Origin: Allium sativum
Lineage: Eukaryota > Streptophyta > Magnoliopsida > Asparagales > Amaryllidaceae
Assembly (NCBI GenBank): GCA_030737875.1
Contig: CM060909.1
Coordinates: forward strand, 31,671,159 to 31,735,158
DNA length: 64,000 nucleotides
Reading direction: 5' to 3'
Position 1 is the first letter of the stretch; each line of letters opens with the position of its first letter. Positions 1 through 9,110 of the stretch are shown in pieces. Below the pieces are notes generated by a model. It was not told the origin of the DNA. It saw only the letters and a list, made by a program, of their open reading frames with translations, and made no database searches. A program made the position numbers and the translations under genes.

Positions 1-571
1 GTAAATATAACATGAAATAAATAAAACTGACCTTTTTTGTTTGCATTCACAATGCAAACAAAACATAAAAATAAGATTCAGCTTTTTGATTTGAGGTTTA
101 TTTTGCAACGAGGAATGTAAATAAAAATTTTAACTTTTTATTTCATAAATTATTTGCATTAAGGATTTCAAATGAAAATGTATCCTTTATTCTCATGTTT
201 TTATTTGCGTTGAGTAATGCAAATAAAAATGTAATATTTATTTTCTAGTTTATCTACATCAAGAAATGTAAATAAAATAACTACTTCTTATTTTATGTTT
301 ATTTACATCAAGTGAAGTAAATAAAAAATTATAACCTTTATTTTAATGTTTCGTTCGCATTTAAAAACATGCCAAAAAATGTAACGTTTGTTTTTACTAA
401 ATTTGTTTGCATCTAAATTTGCAAACAAAATGTAATTTTTATCTTCTTGTTTGTTTACGACTAAGGTTGCAAACAACAATGTAATTTTTCTTATCTTCTG
501 GTTTTATTTGCATGATAGAATGCAAATAAAAATGTATATTCTATTTTCTACATTTCATTTGCATTGTAGAA

Positions 572-577
<6 letters not shown>

Positions 578-602
<25 letters not shown>
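578..602. repeat. AT dinucleotide microsatellite
   Basis: About twelve uninterrupted AT steps inside one unit of the hairpin array, replacing the usual linker. Confidence 0.95.
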
Positions 603-1233
603 ACTTTTATTTTATGTATTGTTTACATTGTGGAATGCAACAAAATGTATTTTTTTTAATGGTTTGTTCACATTGTGAATGCGAACCAAAATGTAAATCT
701 TATTTTTAATGTTTTGTTCGCATTGTGAATGCGAGCAAAAATATAAATCTTATTTTAAAAAGTTTTGTTCGCATTGTGAATGCGAGCAAAAATGAAAAAA
801 AAAAAAAAAATTTTTATGTTTTGTTTGCATTGTGAATGCAAACAAAAAATGTCAGTTTTATTTATTTCATGTTATATTTACATTGAAGAACACAACAATA
901 AAAAAAAATTAACTTATTTCCTATGTTAGATTTGCATTAGTGAATGCAAATAAAAGAACAAATTTTGTTTTAATGCATAATTGCATTTGTGAGTGCAATT
1001 AAAACGCAAATTTATTTTCAGTGCATATTTGTATTTGTGAATACAAATAAAAAGTGAACTTTTGTTTTCAAAGTTTTATTTGTATTCGAGGATACAAATA
1101 AAGGACATATTTCATTTTAATGTTTTATTTATATATGTAAGTACAAATAAAAGGGACAAACTTTATTTTCTATGTTTACTTGTATTTATGAATACAAATA
1201 AAAAGAACAAATTTTATTCCAATGTTTTATTTG

Positions 1234-1238
1234 TGTAT
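1234..1238. repeat. E1 target-site duplication, left copy
   Basis: TGTAT directly precedes the TGTTGG start of the 5' LTR. The same five bases follow the 3' LTR at 15101-15105. A 5 bp duplication is normal for Ty3/gypsy integration. Confidence 0.93.
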
Positions 1239-1738
1239 TGTTGGCTCACTTTTTGATCAAGCCACCCAGGATCATTCGTAAGAGGAAAGCATGAAACCAC
1301 GGTATCTAAGAACATGAAGGAATGGATCGCGTATCATCGTTTCACCCGATATCGAATCGCGCGCCATCGTCTCGCCCAAATATCGGATCGCGTCTCTACG
1401 GATCGCCCCATCTCATCAGCGAACGACGTAGCTGGGCGATCCGATCCAAGCTTACATTGATACCCCGAGCGATCCGATCCGATCCCCTGGTGCATGGCGA
1501 ACCCTCAGACCTGTTCAAGCGCGAGCTAGTCTTCAGCGATCCGAATCGCACGGATCTGGCGACACGTGTCCCCAACCGTCATCTGGACCAATTCTCCCCA
1601 TCAGCACGATCCGATTTTCAAGCAGATCACGACACCTGTCCACAACGGCTAATTTGACTGTTTCTTCAAGGGTGGCGATGCGATCCGATACTCTCGGGAT
1701 TCGTGCCACGTGTCCACGATCCGCCTGACAAAATCAGC

Positions 1739-1746
1739 TATAAATA
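1739..1746 (+). promoter_or_regulatory. TATA box of the E1 LTR promoter
   Basis: TATAAATA about 270 bp before the LTR end, in the position expected for the U3/R promoter. Transcription would start roughly 30 bp downstream and read gag-pol. The 3' LTR has the same box at 14830-14837. Confidence 0.75.
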
Positions 1747-1879
1747 GCCCAGAGCTTGGCATTTTTCGAGATCTTTTTGGCAATATTGAGTACTAAATCC
1801 GCCATTGTTGTCAAACTACTGAAATATTGAGAGAAATCACTGTTGTATTAGCTTTTAAAGCATAATCAATAAGATATAA

Positions 1880-1911
1880 AGTGGACGTAGGCTCGTTAAC
1901 GCCGAACCACT
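1880..1911 (+). promoter_or_regulatory. Conserved LTR hairpin, AGTGG/CCACT
   Basis: AGTGG (1880-1884) pairs with CCACT (1907-1911) and GGC (1890-1892) with GCC (1901-1903). It is preceded by ATATAA and followed by ATAAA. The same element occurs in the E3 LTRs and once inside E1 after integrase (8319-8351). It lies downstream of the TATA box, so it would be in the transcript. Function unknown; a role in 3'-end formation or packaging is a guess. Confidence 0.6.
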
Positions 1912-2013
1912 ATAAATTCTGAGAGTTCTTTTCTTTTTCCTTGTACTTCATTTGAAATTCTCTACTGTTCATAACAATTTGGGTGTTAGGTCCAAATTTC
2001 GATCTAACATTTT

Positions 2014-2031
2014 TGGTGCTTTCACTGAGAA
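2014..2031 (+). other. E1 primer binding site
   Basis: TGGTGCTTTCACTGAGAA lies four bases after the 5' LTR end, where the 3' end of a tRNA primes minus-strand synthesis. E3 has nearly the same site (36497-36514), differing only near its end. The matching tRNA was not identified. Confidence 0.75.
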
Positions 2032-2088
2032 ACTCAGTCTTAAAGTTTCGCCATTCGCTTCTTTGAGGATTCCAGCGATTCGGATATT

Positions 2089-4620
2089 ATGGCTGGAAAA
2101 AGATCTAAAGTTTCGCAGACCAACGAAATGATTGAGGAGAGTGTGCACGAACTGGGCAACGAAGAAACTCTGGATCGCGGAGCGCAGGGGGCGATCCGAT
2201 CCGACGAAGACACCTCGTTCCGAGTCGATGAGAACGAGACGATCCGTGCTACTGAAGGGGTTGTTACTCGATCCCGGGGTAACACCTCGCAGCCTCTGCG
2301 TACCACGACCACGAGTCGATCTCAGGGGGGCGCAGCGAATCGCCCTCCACGAACCGCAGCTATCCGAACTGATGGTCAGAATACAACTCGACCTGGAAAA
2401 GAACCTATGACCCACTCCTATCGTCCTGGAACCTCTGCTCGACCCGGTTCGAGCTCTTTGCGCATAAGAGAGAGTGGTGATGACCACTATGATCCTGCCG
2501 CTCCTGTCACTGAGGGGGATCTCTCTCGCTTCGTCGAAATGTGGGATAGGTTGTTTGATGAGTTGGCTGCCCAAAGGCAGGAAAGTTCCATCCTACAGCA
2601 AAATTTGACGGCTATGGATAGAAGACTTGATGAGCTAGCAAGGCAAAGAGCATCGCCGGTTCGTCCACTCACCCCAGTATATTCCTCTTCATATGAAGAA
2701 TCGCCGAGACCTCCGCGGCGACCGTATGAGAGAGCCGAAAACATAGAACAGCTTCGGTTCGGGACCCTGCCCTCACAGGAAGAAGAAGAACTAGGGGCAG
2801 GACCCACAAACCGTAATATGAATGGTCAAGCAACGACTCTCAGGACTCGAGATGTGAACAGTCCTGTGCATGACAGACCACCTCAGCCCCGTCGCCACAC
2901 GCATACCCATGATAACAGGGGGCAGCGAAGCCCTGTCCAAGCCCCGGATTTTGTGGCTGCTCCCCGAAGAGAGATCAGAGAACCTCGTCGGGCCAGAGGC
3001 ACTGACCCTGAACCTCCTTTGACTAGTGCAAACGTCGCAGCCATGGTTCACCAGATTCTGGCCGACAGCCATGGACAGCGGAACGAAGATTGGGGGATCG
3101 ATCGCAGTCATACCCCTTTTACTGACGATATTTTGGACGCGACTTTTCCAAGATGTTTCAACATGCCACAAATGAACCGATATGCGGGAAGATCTGATCC
3201 TGTTCAGCACCTAATGATATACTCTTGGTCGATGACCGCTGCCGCCGCATCTGACGCGGTTAAGTGTAAGGCGTTTCCCATATTTCTGGAGGACGTGGCT
3301 TTGCTATGGTTTACTCGCCTGCCGGCGAGATCGATTTCTAGCTTCAGGGAGCTGAGCGAGAAGTTCGTAGAACAATTCCGTATCTACGCACAGAAGACAA
3401 AAAGCGTGATCGATTTATTCCTTGTCAAAAAGCGACCAGGCGAGAGTCTAAAGATGTACCTGGATCGTTTCAATTTGGCCGCCACTGAGGTTAAAGACCC
3501 TCATGAACCGACCATCGTCGCGGCACTGATTGACGGAGTGGATAAGGACACTGAATTCGGGAGGTACTTGGCAGGCAAACCGCCCCATACCAGAGAGTTA
3601 TTCTATGAGAAACCCAATGTACATCTACGCCGGGAAGAGGTATACGCAAACCGAAAGCTTAAAAAAACTGATAAGGAAGAAATTCAGAGCAATGTCGCCA
3701 TCAAACAGACTGGAGACAGCTCGGGGAAAGTTGAAGTTAACGTCGGAAATCAGAACCAGGGTGGTCGCCGACCAGGTAACAACAATAACAATGCTAACAG
3801 CAACAATTGGAAGAGGGGCCGAGGGAACGACTCCCAGAGAAGGACTCGTCCCAGGGCCTTTGAAAGTTATACACCCATAAGTGATACTCTGGAAAATATC
3901 TTCATGGATGCGTACGAAGTCCTCCAGAATAAGAGGCCACCTCCTAGAGAGTCAACAGAGAAAGAGCGTGAGACAGGGAAGTTTTGTCTCTTTCATCAAA
4001 TCCACGGCCATTCGACGAATGAATGTCGTCACCTGAGGGATGTAGTCGAAAGGCTGCTTCGAGAAGGAAAGCTAGATGAATACAGAGTAACGCCTAGGGA
4101 CAGGGGGCAAGCAGTGCAGGCCCCAAATCAGAATCAAAATCAACTAGCTGCTAGGCCGACTGCTCAGCAAAAAGGAAAGAATATTGTTATCAATACCGTG
4201 ATCGGTGGACTTTATCTTGCTGGGCACAGTTCCAAAGCGTTAGATCAATACGTCAATGCAGCCAAACAACACCTCGAGGTGGGGGAATGTAGTAACCCCG
4301 AGGACAATATCCCGGTGAAGCAGCAGAAGATGATGACCGATGATGTTGTTTTCCGAGAGCGAGAAAGCATCGGAGTCCATGCTCCAATTGAAGATCCACT
4401 TGTAATTACGATACCCATAGGGCCAGCCACTGTTCATAAGGTCCTGGTAGACAACGGGAGTTCCGTTAATATTCTTTTCAAAAAGGCCTTTGACCAGATG
4501 AATCTTGAAATAAAGGACTTGAAACCCTGCCAAGGATGGATCCGTGGATTCAACGGAGCATCCACCGCTCCAATGGGTTATGTAGAGTTGCCAGTTACAC
4601 TTGGGGAAGGAGAACGCTAG
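2089..4620 (+). CDS. gag: E1 Gag with N-terminal part of the aspartic protease
   Basis: 843 codons from the first ATG after the primer site. Residues 1-300 are charged, low in complexity and rich in R, T and P. About 362-484 is the retrotransposon Gag core (capsid-type helices, with motifs like LWFTRLP and FVEQFR). Residues 633-646 form a Tat-type zinc knuckle, C633-H636-H639-H641-C646. The protease active site is D788-N-G-S-S followed by hydrophobic residues, where many family members have DTGSS or DGGSS. The frame closes with TAG at 4618 in the middle of the protease, but the same frame carries on with protease sequence, so this stop looks like a mutation rather than a true end. Gag would form the particle and bind the RNA. 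Confidence 0.88.
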   Translation: MAGKRSKVSQTNEMIEESVHELGNEETLDRGAQGAIRSDEDTSFRVDENETIRATEGVVTRSRGNTSQPLRTTTTSRSQGGAANRPPRTAAIRTDGQNTTRPGKEPMTHSYRPGTSARPGSSSLRIRESGDDHYDPAAPVTEGDLSRFVEMWDRLFDELAAQRQESSILQQNLTAMDRRLDELARQRASPVRPLTPVYSSSYEESPRPPRRPYERAENIEQLRFGTLPSQEEEELGAGPTNRNMNGQATTLRTRDVNSPVHDRPPQPRRHTHTHDNRGQRSPVQAPDFVAAPRREIREPRRARGTDPEPPLTSANVAAMVHQILADSHGQRNEDWGIDRSHTPFTDDILDATFPRCFNMPQMNRYAGRSDPVQHLMIYSWSMTAAAASDAVKCKAFPIFLEDVALLWFTRLPARSISSFRELSEKFVEQFRIYAQKTKSVIDLFLVKKRPGESLKMYLDRFNLAATEVKDPHEPTIVAALIDGVDKDTEFGRYLAGKPPHTRELFYEKPNVHLRREEVYANRKLKKTDKEEIQSNVAIKQTGDSSGKVEVNVGNQNQGGRRPGNNNNNANSNNWKRGRGNDSQRRTRPRAFESYTPISDTLENIFMDAYEVLQNKRPPPRESTEKERETGKFCLFHQIHGHSTNECRHLRDVVERLLREGKLDEYRVTPRDRGQAVQAPNQNQNQLAARPTAQQKGKNIVINTVIGGLYLAGHSSKALDQYVNAAKQHLEVGECSNPEDNIPVKQQKMMTDDVVFRERESIGVHAPIEDPLVITIPIGPATVHKVLVDNGSSVNILFKKAFDQMNLEIKDLKPCQGWIRGFNGASTAPMGYVELPVTLGEGER

Positions 4621-4623
4621 AGA

Positions 4624-4887
4624 GTGAGAATCCTTCCCTTTGTGGTTTTGGATGTTGAATCACCATACAATGCCTTCTTGGGCCGACCGGCCCTCGCAAA
4701 GTTCAGAGCCTGTATAGCCCCCTGGTGCTTGCTGTTGAAATTCCCCACAGAAGCTGGCATTGGTATCGTCAGAGGAGATCAAGTTGCTGCGCGAGCATGT
4801 TATGTTGCCGAACTAAAGTTGCTTCGCAACGGAGGGGATATCGAAACTAAAGGCACTTCTCCCCCTTCGGGGGCGGAGACCTTATAG
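4624..4887 (+). pseudogene. E1 protease C-terminal segment, between two stops
   Basis: Continues the gag frame directly after the TAG at 4618. It holds the second conserved protease block (residues like YNAFLGRPAL) followed by the conserved PWCLLLKFPT stretch. It ends in a second TAG at 4885. A decayed copy of the same stretch is found in E3 near 48195. Upstream and downstream segments share one frame, so the original product was one polyprotein. Confidence 0.8.
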
Positions 4888-4914
4888 CAACCAAAGAGGA
4901 TAATTGTTGGAGAG

Positions 4915-6855
4915 TTGCCCAGAGAGATGCCCGAGGATATAGATCCCAGAGAGGATCAAGAACCCGGGGGCAGAATGGCGACTCCCAACGAGGCAACTGT
5001 GGATGTGCCAATCGATGACAGTGACCCGGAGAAGGTCCTTAAGATTGGATCCCAGTTAAGTCCGAATCTTGCTGAAGAATTGACGAATTTCTTAAAGAAC
5101 AACTTGGACGTATTCGCTTGGACCCACGCGGACATGTGCGGGATATCCCCATCAATCATGAGCCATTCTTTGAGCATTAACCCCAAACATCCTCCAGTAA
5201 AGCAAAAAAGGCGAATGCTGGGCCCAGAGAGGTCCGCTGCCTTGAAAGAAGAGGTTGGAAAGCTAAAGAGTAATGGGTTTATCAGAGATTCAACTTACCC
5301 AGACTGGATTTCGAATCCAGTCCTGGTAAAGAAGGCCAACGGGAAGTGGCGAACGTGTATCGACTTCTCGGATTTGAACAAAGCTTGTCCAAAAGATAGT
5401 TTCCCATTGCCTCGAATTGACCAGTTGGTAGACTCGACGGCAGGTCACGAGCTTCTCTCATTTATCGATGCTTATTCAGGATACAACCAAATTCCAATGC
5501 ATGTTCCAGATCAAGAGCATAGTAGTTTTATCACTGATCTGGGATTATATTGTTACGTAGTAATGCCCTTTGGTTTGAAGAACGCAGGCGCTACGTACCA
5601 ACGTTTGGTCAACAGAATGTTTTATAACCAAATCTGGAAAACTATGGAAGTATACGTCGACGATATGTTGGTTAAGTCCAAGCAATCCTCTGAACACACT
5701 ACTGACTTGGCAGAGATGTTCGGCATTCTTCGAAAGTATGGAATGAAACTCAATCCCACCAAATGTTCATTCGGTGTTGCTTCTGGAAAATTCTTAGGAT
5801 TCATTGTCAGTTCGCGCGGTATCGAGATTAATCCGGACCAGATCGCGGCAATCAGGAACATTCAGGAACCTAGGCAAATTAGGGATGTGCAAAGCCTTGC
5901 CGGAAAAGTGGCCGCACTAAGCAGATTTATCTCCAGGGCTACGGATAAGTGCATCCCATTCTTCGAATTAATAAAGCGAGGAAAACGCCACTTTAAATGG
6001 ACACCTGACTGCGTGGAAGCGTTTCAGAATTTGCTCAGGCACTTGGAGAAACCTCCCATTCTATCTAAACCAATAGATCACGAGGATTTATTCGTGTATT
6101 TGGCAGTGTCATCCCATGCGATCAGCTCAGCGTTGGTAAGGGAAGAGGATAAGGTCCAAAGACCTGTGTATTACGTGAGCAAAAAATTGACAGCAGCAGA
6201 GCGTAATTATCCACGAGTAGAGAAACTGGCGTATAGTTTACTGATTGCCTCCAGAAAACTTCGGCACTACTTTCAGGCACATCCTATCACCATATACACT
6301 GATCATCCACTCAAGCAAGTTTTACAGAAACCGGAGGCATCTGGAAGGTTACTCAAGTGGAACATGGAGTTAAGTCAATTCGACTTGAACTTTCAGCCCC
6401 GACGGTCAATTCGGGGGCAAGTGATAGCCGACTTCATAGCAGAATTCACTGTTCCTGAAGAAGGTGTTGCAAATGAAGAAGTGGAACCCTCAAAGTTACT
6501 TTTCGATCCTAATGCCTGGAGATTATATACTGATGGTGCTAGGAACGACGAAAGATCCAGCGCTGGAATAGTACTTGAAACCCCCGAGAAACGATTGATA
6601 ACCTATGCCATCCGAATGGAGTTTCAGGCCACTAACAACGATTCTGAATATGAAGCTCTGATAGCTGGATTAAGGATTGCAAAGGAATTAGAAGTCACAA
6701 AGCTGAACATCTTCTGCGACTCCAAGTTAGTTGTGAATCAAGTCACTGGAAGATTCCAAGCTAAAAGTGCAAGATTGATTCTATACTTAAAGAAAGTGAA
6801 AGAACTGCTGAATAAGTTTGATCACTACAGCATATCTCATATTCTGCGATCATAA
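4915..6855 (+). CDS. pol: E1 Pol segment: reverse transcriptase and two RNase H domains
   Basis: 646 codons in the gag frame; the ATG is only the first after a stop, since Pol is normally cut from a polyprotein. RT spans about residues 95-300, with catalytic D185 (FIDAYSGY) and the YVDD box with D249 and D250; MPFGLKNAGATYQ is also present. A Ty3-type RNase H-like region follows (about 390-480, FVYLAVSS to YTDHPLKQVL). From about 535 comes a second, archaeal-type RNase H with D540 (LYTDGA), E580 and D602 (IFCDSK). The dual RNase H is the mark of the Tat lineage. The segment ends in TAA at 6853, where the same frame continues into the next segment, so RNase H and integrase are severed. All visible catalytic residues are intact. 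Confidence 0.9.
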   Translation: MPREMPEDIDPREDQEPGGRMATPNEATVDVPIDDSDPEKVLKIGSQLSPNLAEELTNFLKNNLDVFAWTHADMCGISPSIMSHSLSINPKHPPVKQKRRMLGPERSAALKEEVGKLKSNGFIRDSTYPDWISNPVLVKKANGKWRTCIDFSDLNKACPKDSFPLPRIDQLVDSTAGHELLSFIDAYSGYNQIPMHVPDQEHSSFITDLGLYCYVVMPFGLKNAGATYQRLVNRMFYNQIWKTMEVYVDDMLVKSKQSSEHTTDLAEMFGILRKYGMKLNPTKCSFGVASGKFLGFIVSSRGIEINPDQIAAIRNIQEPRQIRDVQSLAGKVAALSRFISRATDKCIPFFELIKRGKRHFKWTPDCVEAFQNLLRHLEKPPILSKPIDHEDLFVYLAVSSHAISSALVREEDKVQRPVYYVSKKLTAAERNYPRVEKLAYSLLIASRKLRHYFQAHPITIYTDHPLKQVLQKPEASGRLLKWNMELSQFDLNFQPRRSIRGQVIADFIAEFTVPEEGVANEEVEPSKLLFDPNAWRLYTDGARNDERSSAGIVLETPEKRLITYAIRMEFQATNNDSEYEALIAGLRIAKELEVTKLNIFCDSKLVVNQVTGRFQAKSARLILYLKKVKELLNKFDHYSISHILRS

Positions 6856-6873
6856 AATCAGCAGGCGGACAAG

Positions 6874-8223
6874 TTGGAAAAGATGGCTAGTTCTAACAAT
6901 CCTGAAGTGATTGGGCTAGCCCCCGTTGAAGTACTCCGGTCCCCCAGCATTGATCAGATGGAGATCGACCTAGTACTAGAGACGGAACCAGAAAGGGAGT
7001 CTTGGATGACCCCTATAAAGAATTTCCTAATAGATGGAGCGCTTCCGACCAAGAAAAGCGAGAGGCGTAAAGTGATTCGTAAAGCCGCCCGATACGTACT
7101 GCAAGGCGGAGTTCTTTATAGACAAGGGTTTTCAATGCCCCTCCTTCGGTGTATAGCCCACGATGACATCAAACGTGTGCTGCAAGAAGTCCACGAAGGC
7201 GAATGTGGCGACCACACTGGAGGACAAACTTTAGCAAAAAAGGTATTGCGACATGGTTATTTCTGGCCTACCATAAACAAGGATGCAGTAAGATATGCAC
7301 GACGATGTGATGCGTGCCAGAGATTTTCAAAGATACCTAGAGCGCCTCCAAGCCAGTTAAAAACAATGATGAGTCCATGGCCATTTGCTATGTGGGGAAT
7401 TGATATCATAGGAAGTCTCCCCATAGCAAGGGGCGGAGAAAAGTTTGCTATTGTGGCCGTAGATTATTTCACTAAGTGGGTCGAGGCAGAACCACTAACT
7501 ACAATCACAACTAAACGAGTGATCAATTTCATCGTGAGAAACATCATCTGTCGATTTGGGATTCCAAAGATTGTGATAACAGACAACGGGACTCAGTTCG
7601 ATAGTGCTGAATTCAGAAATTTCTGCCAAAAGTACCATATCGAGAATCGGTATACCTCTGTGGCGCACCCGCAGTCGAACGGGCAAGTCGAAGCGGCAAA
7701 TAAAGTAATTAAGTCCATCCTGAAAAGAAGAATGAAGCGGGCTAGAGCCATGTGGGCTGATGAATTGCCCTTGGCACTATGGGCCTACATGACAACATAT
7801 AAATCGGCAACAGGACATACCCCGTTCTCCCTTGCTTTTGGAGCGGAAGCAGTAATCCCGGTTGAGATAAAAGTACCTTCTCATCGGGTGACCTATTATG
7901 ATCCCATGACCAATAATGAATTGCTCCTTGAGTCCCTGGATATGATCGAAGAAAAGAGGGATGAAGCCGACCTGCGTGCTCTGAGATGCAAGCAACAGGT
8001 CGCCAAATATTACAACAAAAAGGTCCGAGCCCGGACCTGGGAACCCGGAGACTTGGTTCTGAAACGTGTCTTTCCACCCCCAACTCATATGGGAGCGAAG
8101 TGGGAAGGACCATACTCTATTCTCAGCAAGCTTGATAACGGAACCTTCAGGCTGGCAACCGTAGATGGAAAGGAGATCCCCAGAGTGTGGAATGCCCAAC
8201 ATTTACGGCCATATTTGACATGA
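6874..8223 (+). CDS. pol: E1 Pol segment: integrase
   Basis: 449 codons in the gag frame. The first residues are the tail of the RNase H linker. The zinc-binding HHCC domain has H107, H114, C145 and C148. The core has D177 (WGIDIIG), D237 (TDNGTQF) and E273 (NGQVEAAN), giving the DD35E spacing of retroviral-type integrases. The C-terminal region has the WEPGDLVLKR and KWEGPY blocks and ends at TGA 8221. No chromodomain is visible, as expected for Tat elements. All catalytic residues are kept, so if translated with the rest it should insert cDNA into the genome. Confidence 0.9.
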   Translation: MEKMASSNNPEVIGLAPVEVLRSPSIDQMEIDLVLETEPERESWMTPIKNFLIDGALPTKKSERRKVIRKAARYVLQGGVLYRQGFSMPLLRCIAHDDIKRVLQEVHEGECGDHTGGQTLAKKVLRHGYFWPTINKDAVRYARRCDACQRFSKIPRAPPSQLKTMMSPWPFAMWGIDIIGSLPIARGGEKFAIVAVDYFTKWVEAEPLTTITTKRVINFIVRNIICRFGIPKIVITDNGTQFDSAEFRNFCQKYHIENRYTSVAHPQSNGQVEAANKVIKSILKRRMKRARAMWADELPLALWAYMTTYKSATGHTPFSLAFGAEAVIPVEIKVPSHRVTYYDPMTNNELLLESLDMIEEKRDEADLRALRCKQQVAKYYNKKVRARTWEPGDLVLKRVFPPPTHMGAKWEGPYSILSKLDNGTFRLATVDGKEIPRVWNAQHLRPYLT

Positions 8224-8318
8224 GAAGTGTCGAATTTATTCTTTTGCTTTGTTAAAAAACTATGTACAGGGCATGACTTGCCTAGAGCGGTCTAATTCCT
8301 TAACGCAAGAGATTATAA

Positions 8319-8351
8319 AGTGGACGTAGGTCATGATTCGACCGAACCACT
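8319..8351 (+). promoter_or_regulatory. Internal copy of the LTR hairpin after integrase
   Basis: AGTGG (8319-8323) pairs with CCACT (8347-8351), and GGTC (8329-8332) with GACC (8340-8343). Flanks match the LTR version: ATTATAA before, ATAAAA after. Compared with the LTR copies the inner stem changed C:G to T:A on both sides and gained one pair, so pairing is kept while sequence drifts. It sits 96 bp after the integrase stop. Confidence 0.6.
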
Positions 8352-8704
8352 ATAAAAATACTGTGTGTCATCTACCTTTATTGCATCTTTATTTATTTGC
8401 CTATGAAAATCAATGTGAATAATGCAGGTACCCGAAGTCCGGTGCCAACGGTTCCTCCCGTAAACTAATCAGAAGAACCTAAGGCTTGGGCAAAGGCTCT
8501 GATTGCTTGTCCGACTAGGTTTAATCCACGGAGCACGGGTTAAAGTACACATCAAGGGTGAGTTTGATGAGAATGCATAATTGCAGACTGCGTGATCTGT
8601 GACTCTAACTCTCCAGAGTAGAGAGAGAGTATAAAGGACGCGAAAGTCGACATCCACTCCACGAATAACGGCGGTGTACCATGATCGGAGCTGCCTAAGC
8701 ACAA

Positions 8705-9110
8705 AACTCTAACCCTCCAGAGAGAGAGAGAGAGAGTATAAAAGCGTCTCCGATTGAGCGTTGAGAAAGAGCTCCTTTCCCGCTGAAGGATCGGGGAGCG
8801 AGTGAATCGCTGAGCTCGAACTCTAACTCTCCAGACAGAGAGAGTATAAAAGCGTCTCCGATTGAGCGCTGAGAAAGAGCTCCTTTCCCGCTGAAGGATC
8901 GGGGAGCGAGTGAATCGCTGAGCTCGAACTCTAACTCTCCAGAGAGAGAGAGAGAGAGAGAGTATAAAAGCGTCTCCGATTGAGCGCTGAGAAAGAGCTC
9001 CTTTCCCGCTGAAGGATCGGGGAGCGAGTGAATCGCTGAGCTCGAACTCTAACTCTCCAGAGAGGGAGAGAGTATAAAAGCGTCTCCGATTGAGCGCTGA
9101 GGAAGAACTT
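8705..9110 (+). repeat. E1 3'-region tandem repeat, four units of 108-118 bp
   Basis: Units start at 8705, 8819, 8927 and 9045. Each reads AACTCTAAC(T/C)CTCC, a GA run of variable length, TATAAAAG, then a block with CTCCTTTCCCGCTGAAGGATC. Length differences come from the GA run. A diverged unit precedes the array near 8603. Decayed counterparts occur in E3 at 50697-50730 and 51018-51050. The array is typical of the hypervariable 3' region of Tat elements (family knowledge). Confidence 0.9.

Larger units (their letters stand above)
1..1238. repeat. AT-rich hairpin minisatellite in the left E0 LTR, part 1
   Basis: About twenty degenerate units with a period near 60 bp. Each unit carries a short inverted repeat, for example an arm TTTGCATT facing AATGCAAA, joined by A/T-rich linkers such as AATAAAAATGTAA. 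The arm sequence changes along the array (TTTGCATT, TTTACATC, GTTCGCATT, TTTGTATT) while the facing arm usually changes with it. The array is cut at 1238 by E1 and resumes at 15106. ORFs in it are chance. Confidence 0.85.
1239..2009 (+). repeat. E1 5' LTR
   Basis: Starts TGTTGG and ends TCTAACA. The first two thirds are GC-richer and rich in CGATCC/GATCCG words; the last 250 bp are AT-rich. TATAAATA lies at 1739-1746 and a conserved hairpin at 1880-1911. The copy at 14330-15100 has the same length with six substitutions and no indel. An ORF at 1322-1657 in this LTR recurs in the other copy and is taken as chance. Confidence 0.95.

Noticed and set aside
1..1238. Regular repeats that could suggest a CRISPR array
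   Set aside because: The window is plant DNA, units are AT-rich palindromes with no unique spacers, and the array lies within an LTR.
1322..1657. 111-codon ORF present in both E1 LTRs (also 14413-14748)
   Set aside because: It is duplicated only because LTRs are duplicated; the sequence is LTR text with GATCC words and includes the promoter region, with no domain.
1969..3210. Minus-strand ORFs over E1 gag (1969-2574, 2487-2807, 2791-3210)
   Set aside because: Shadows of gag on the opposite strand; no domain and no regulatory context.
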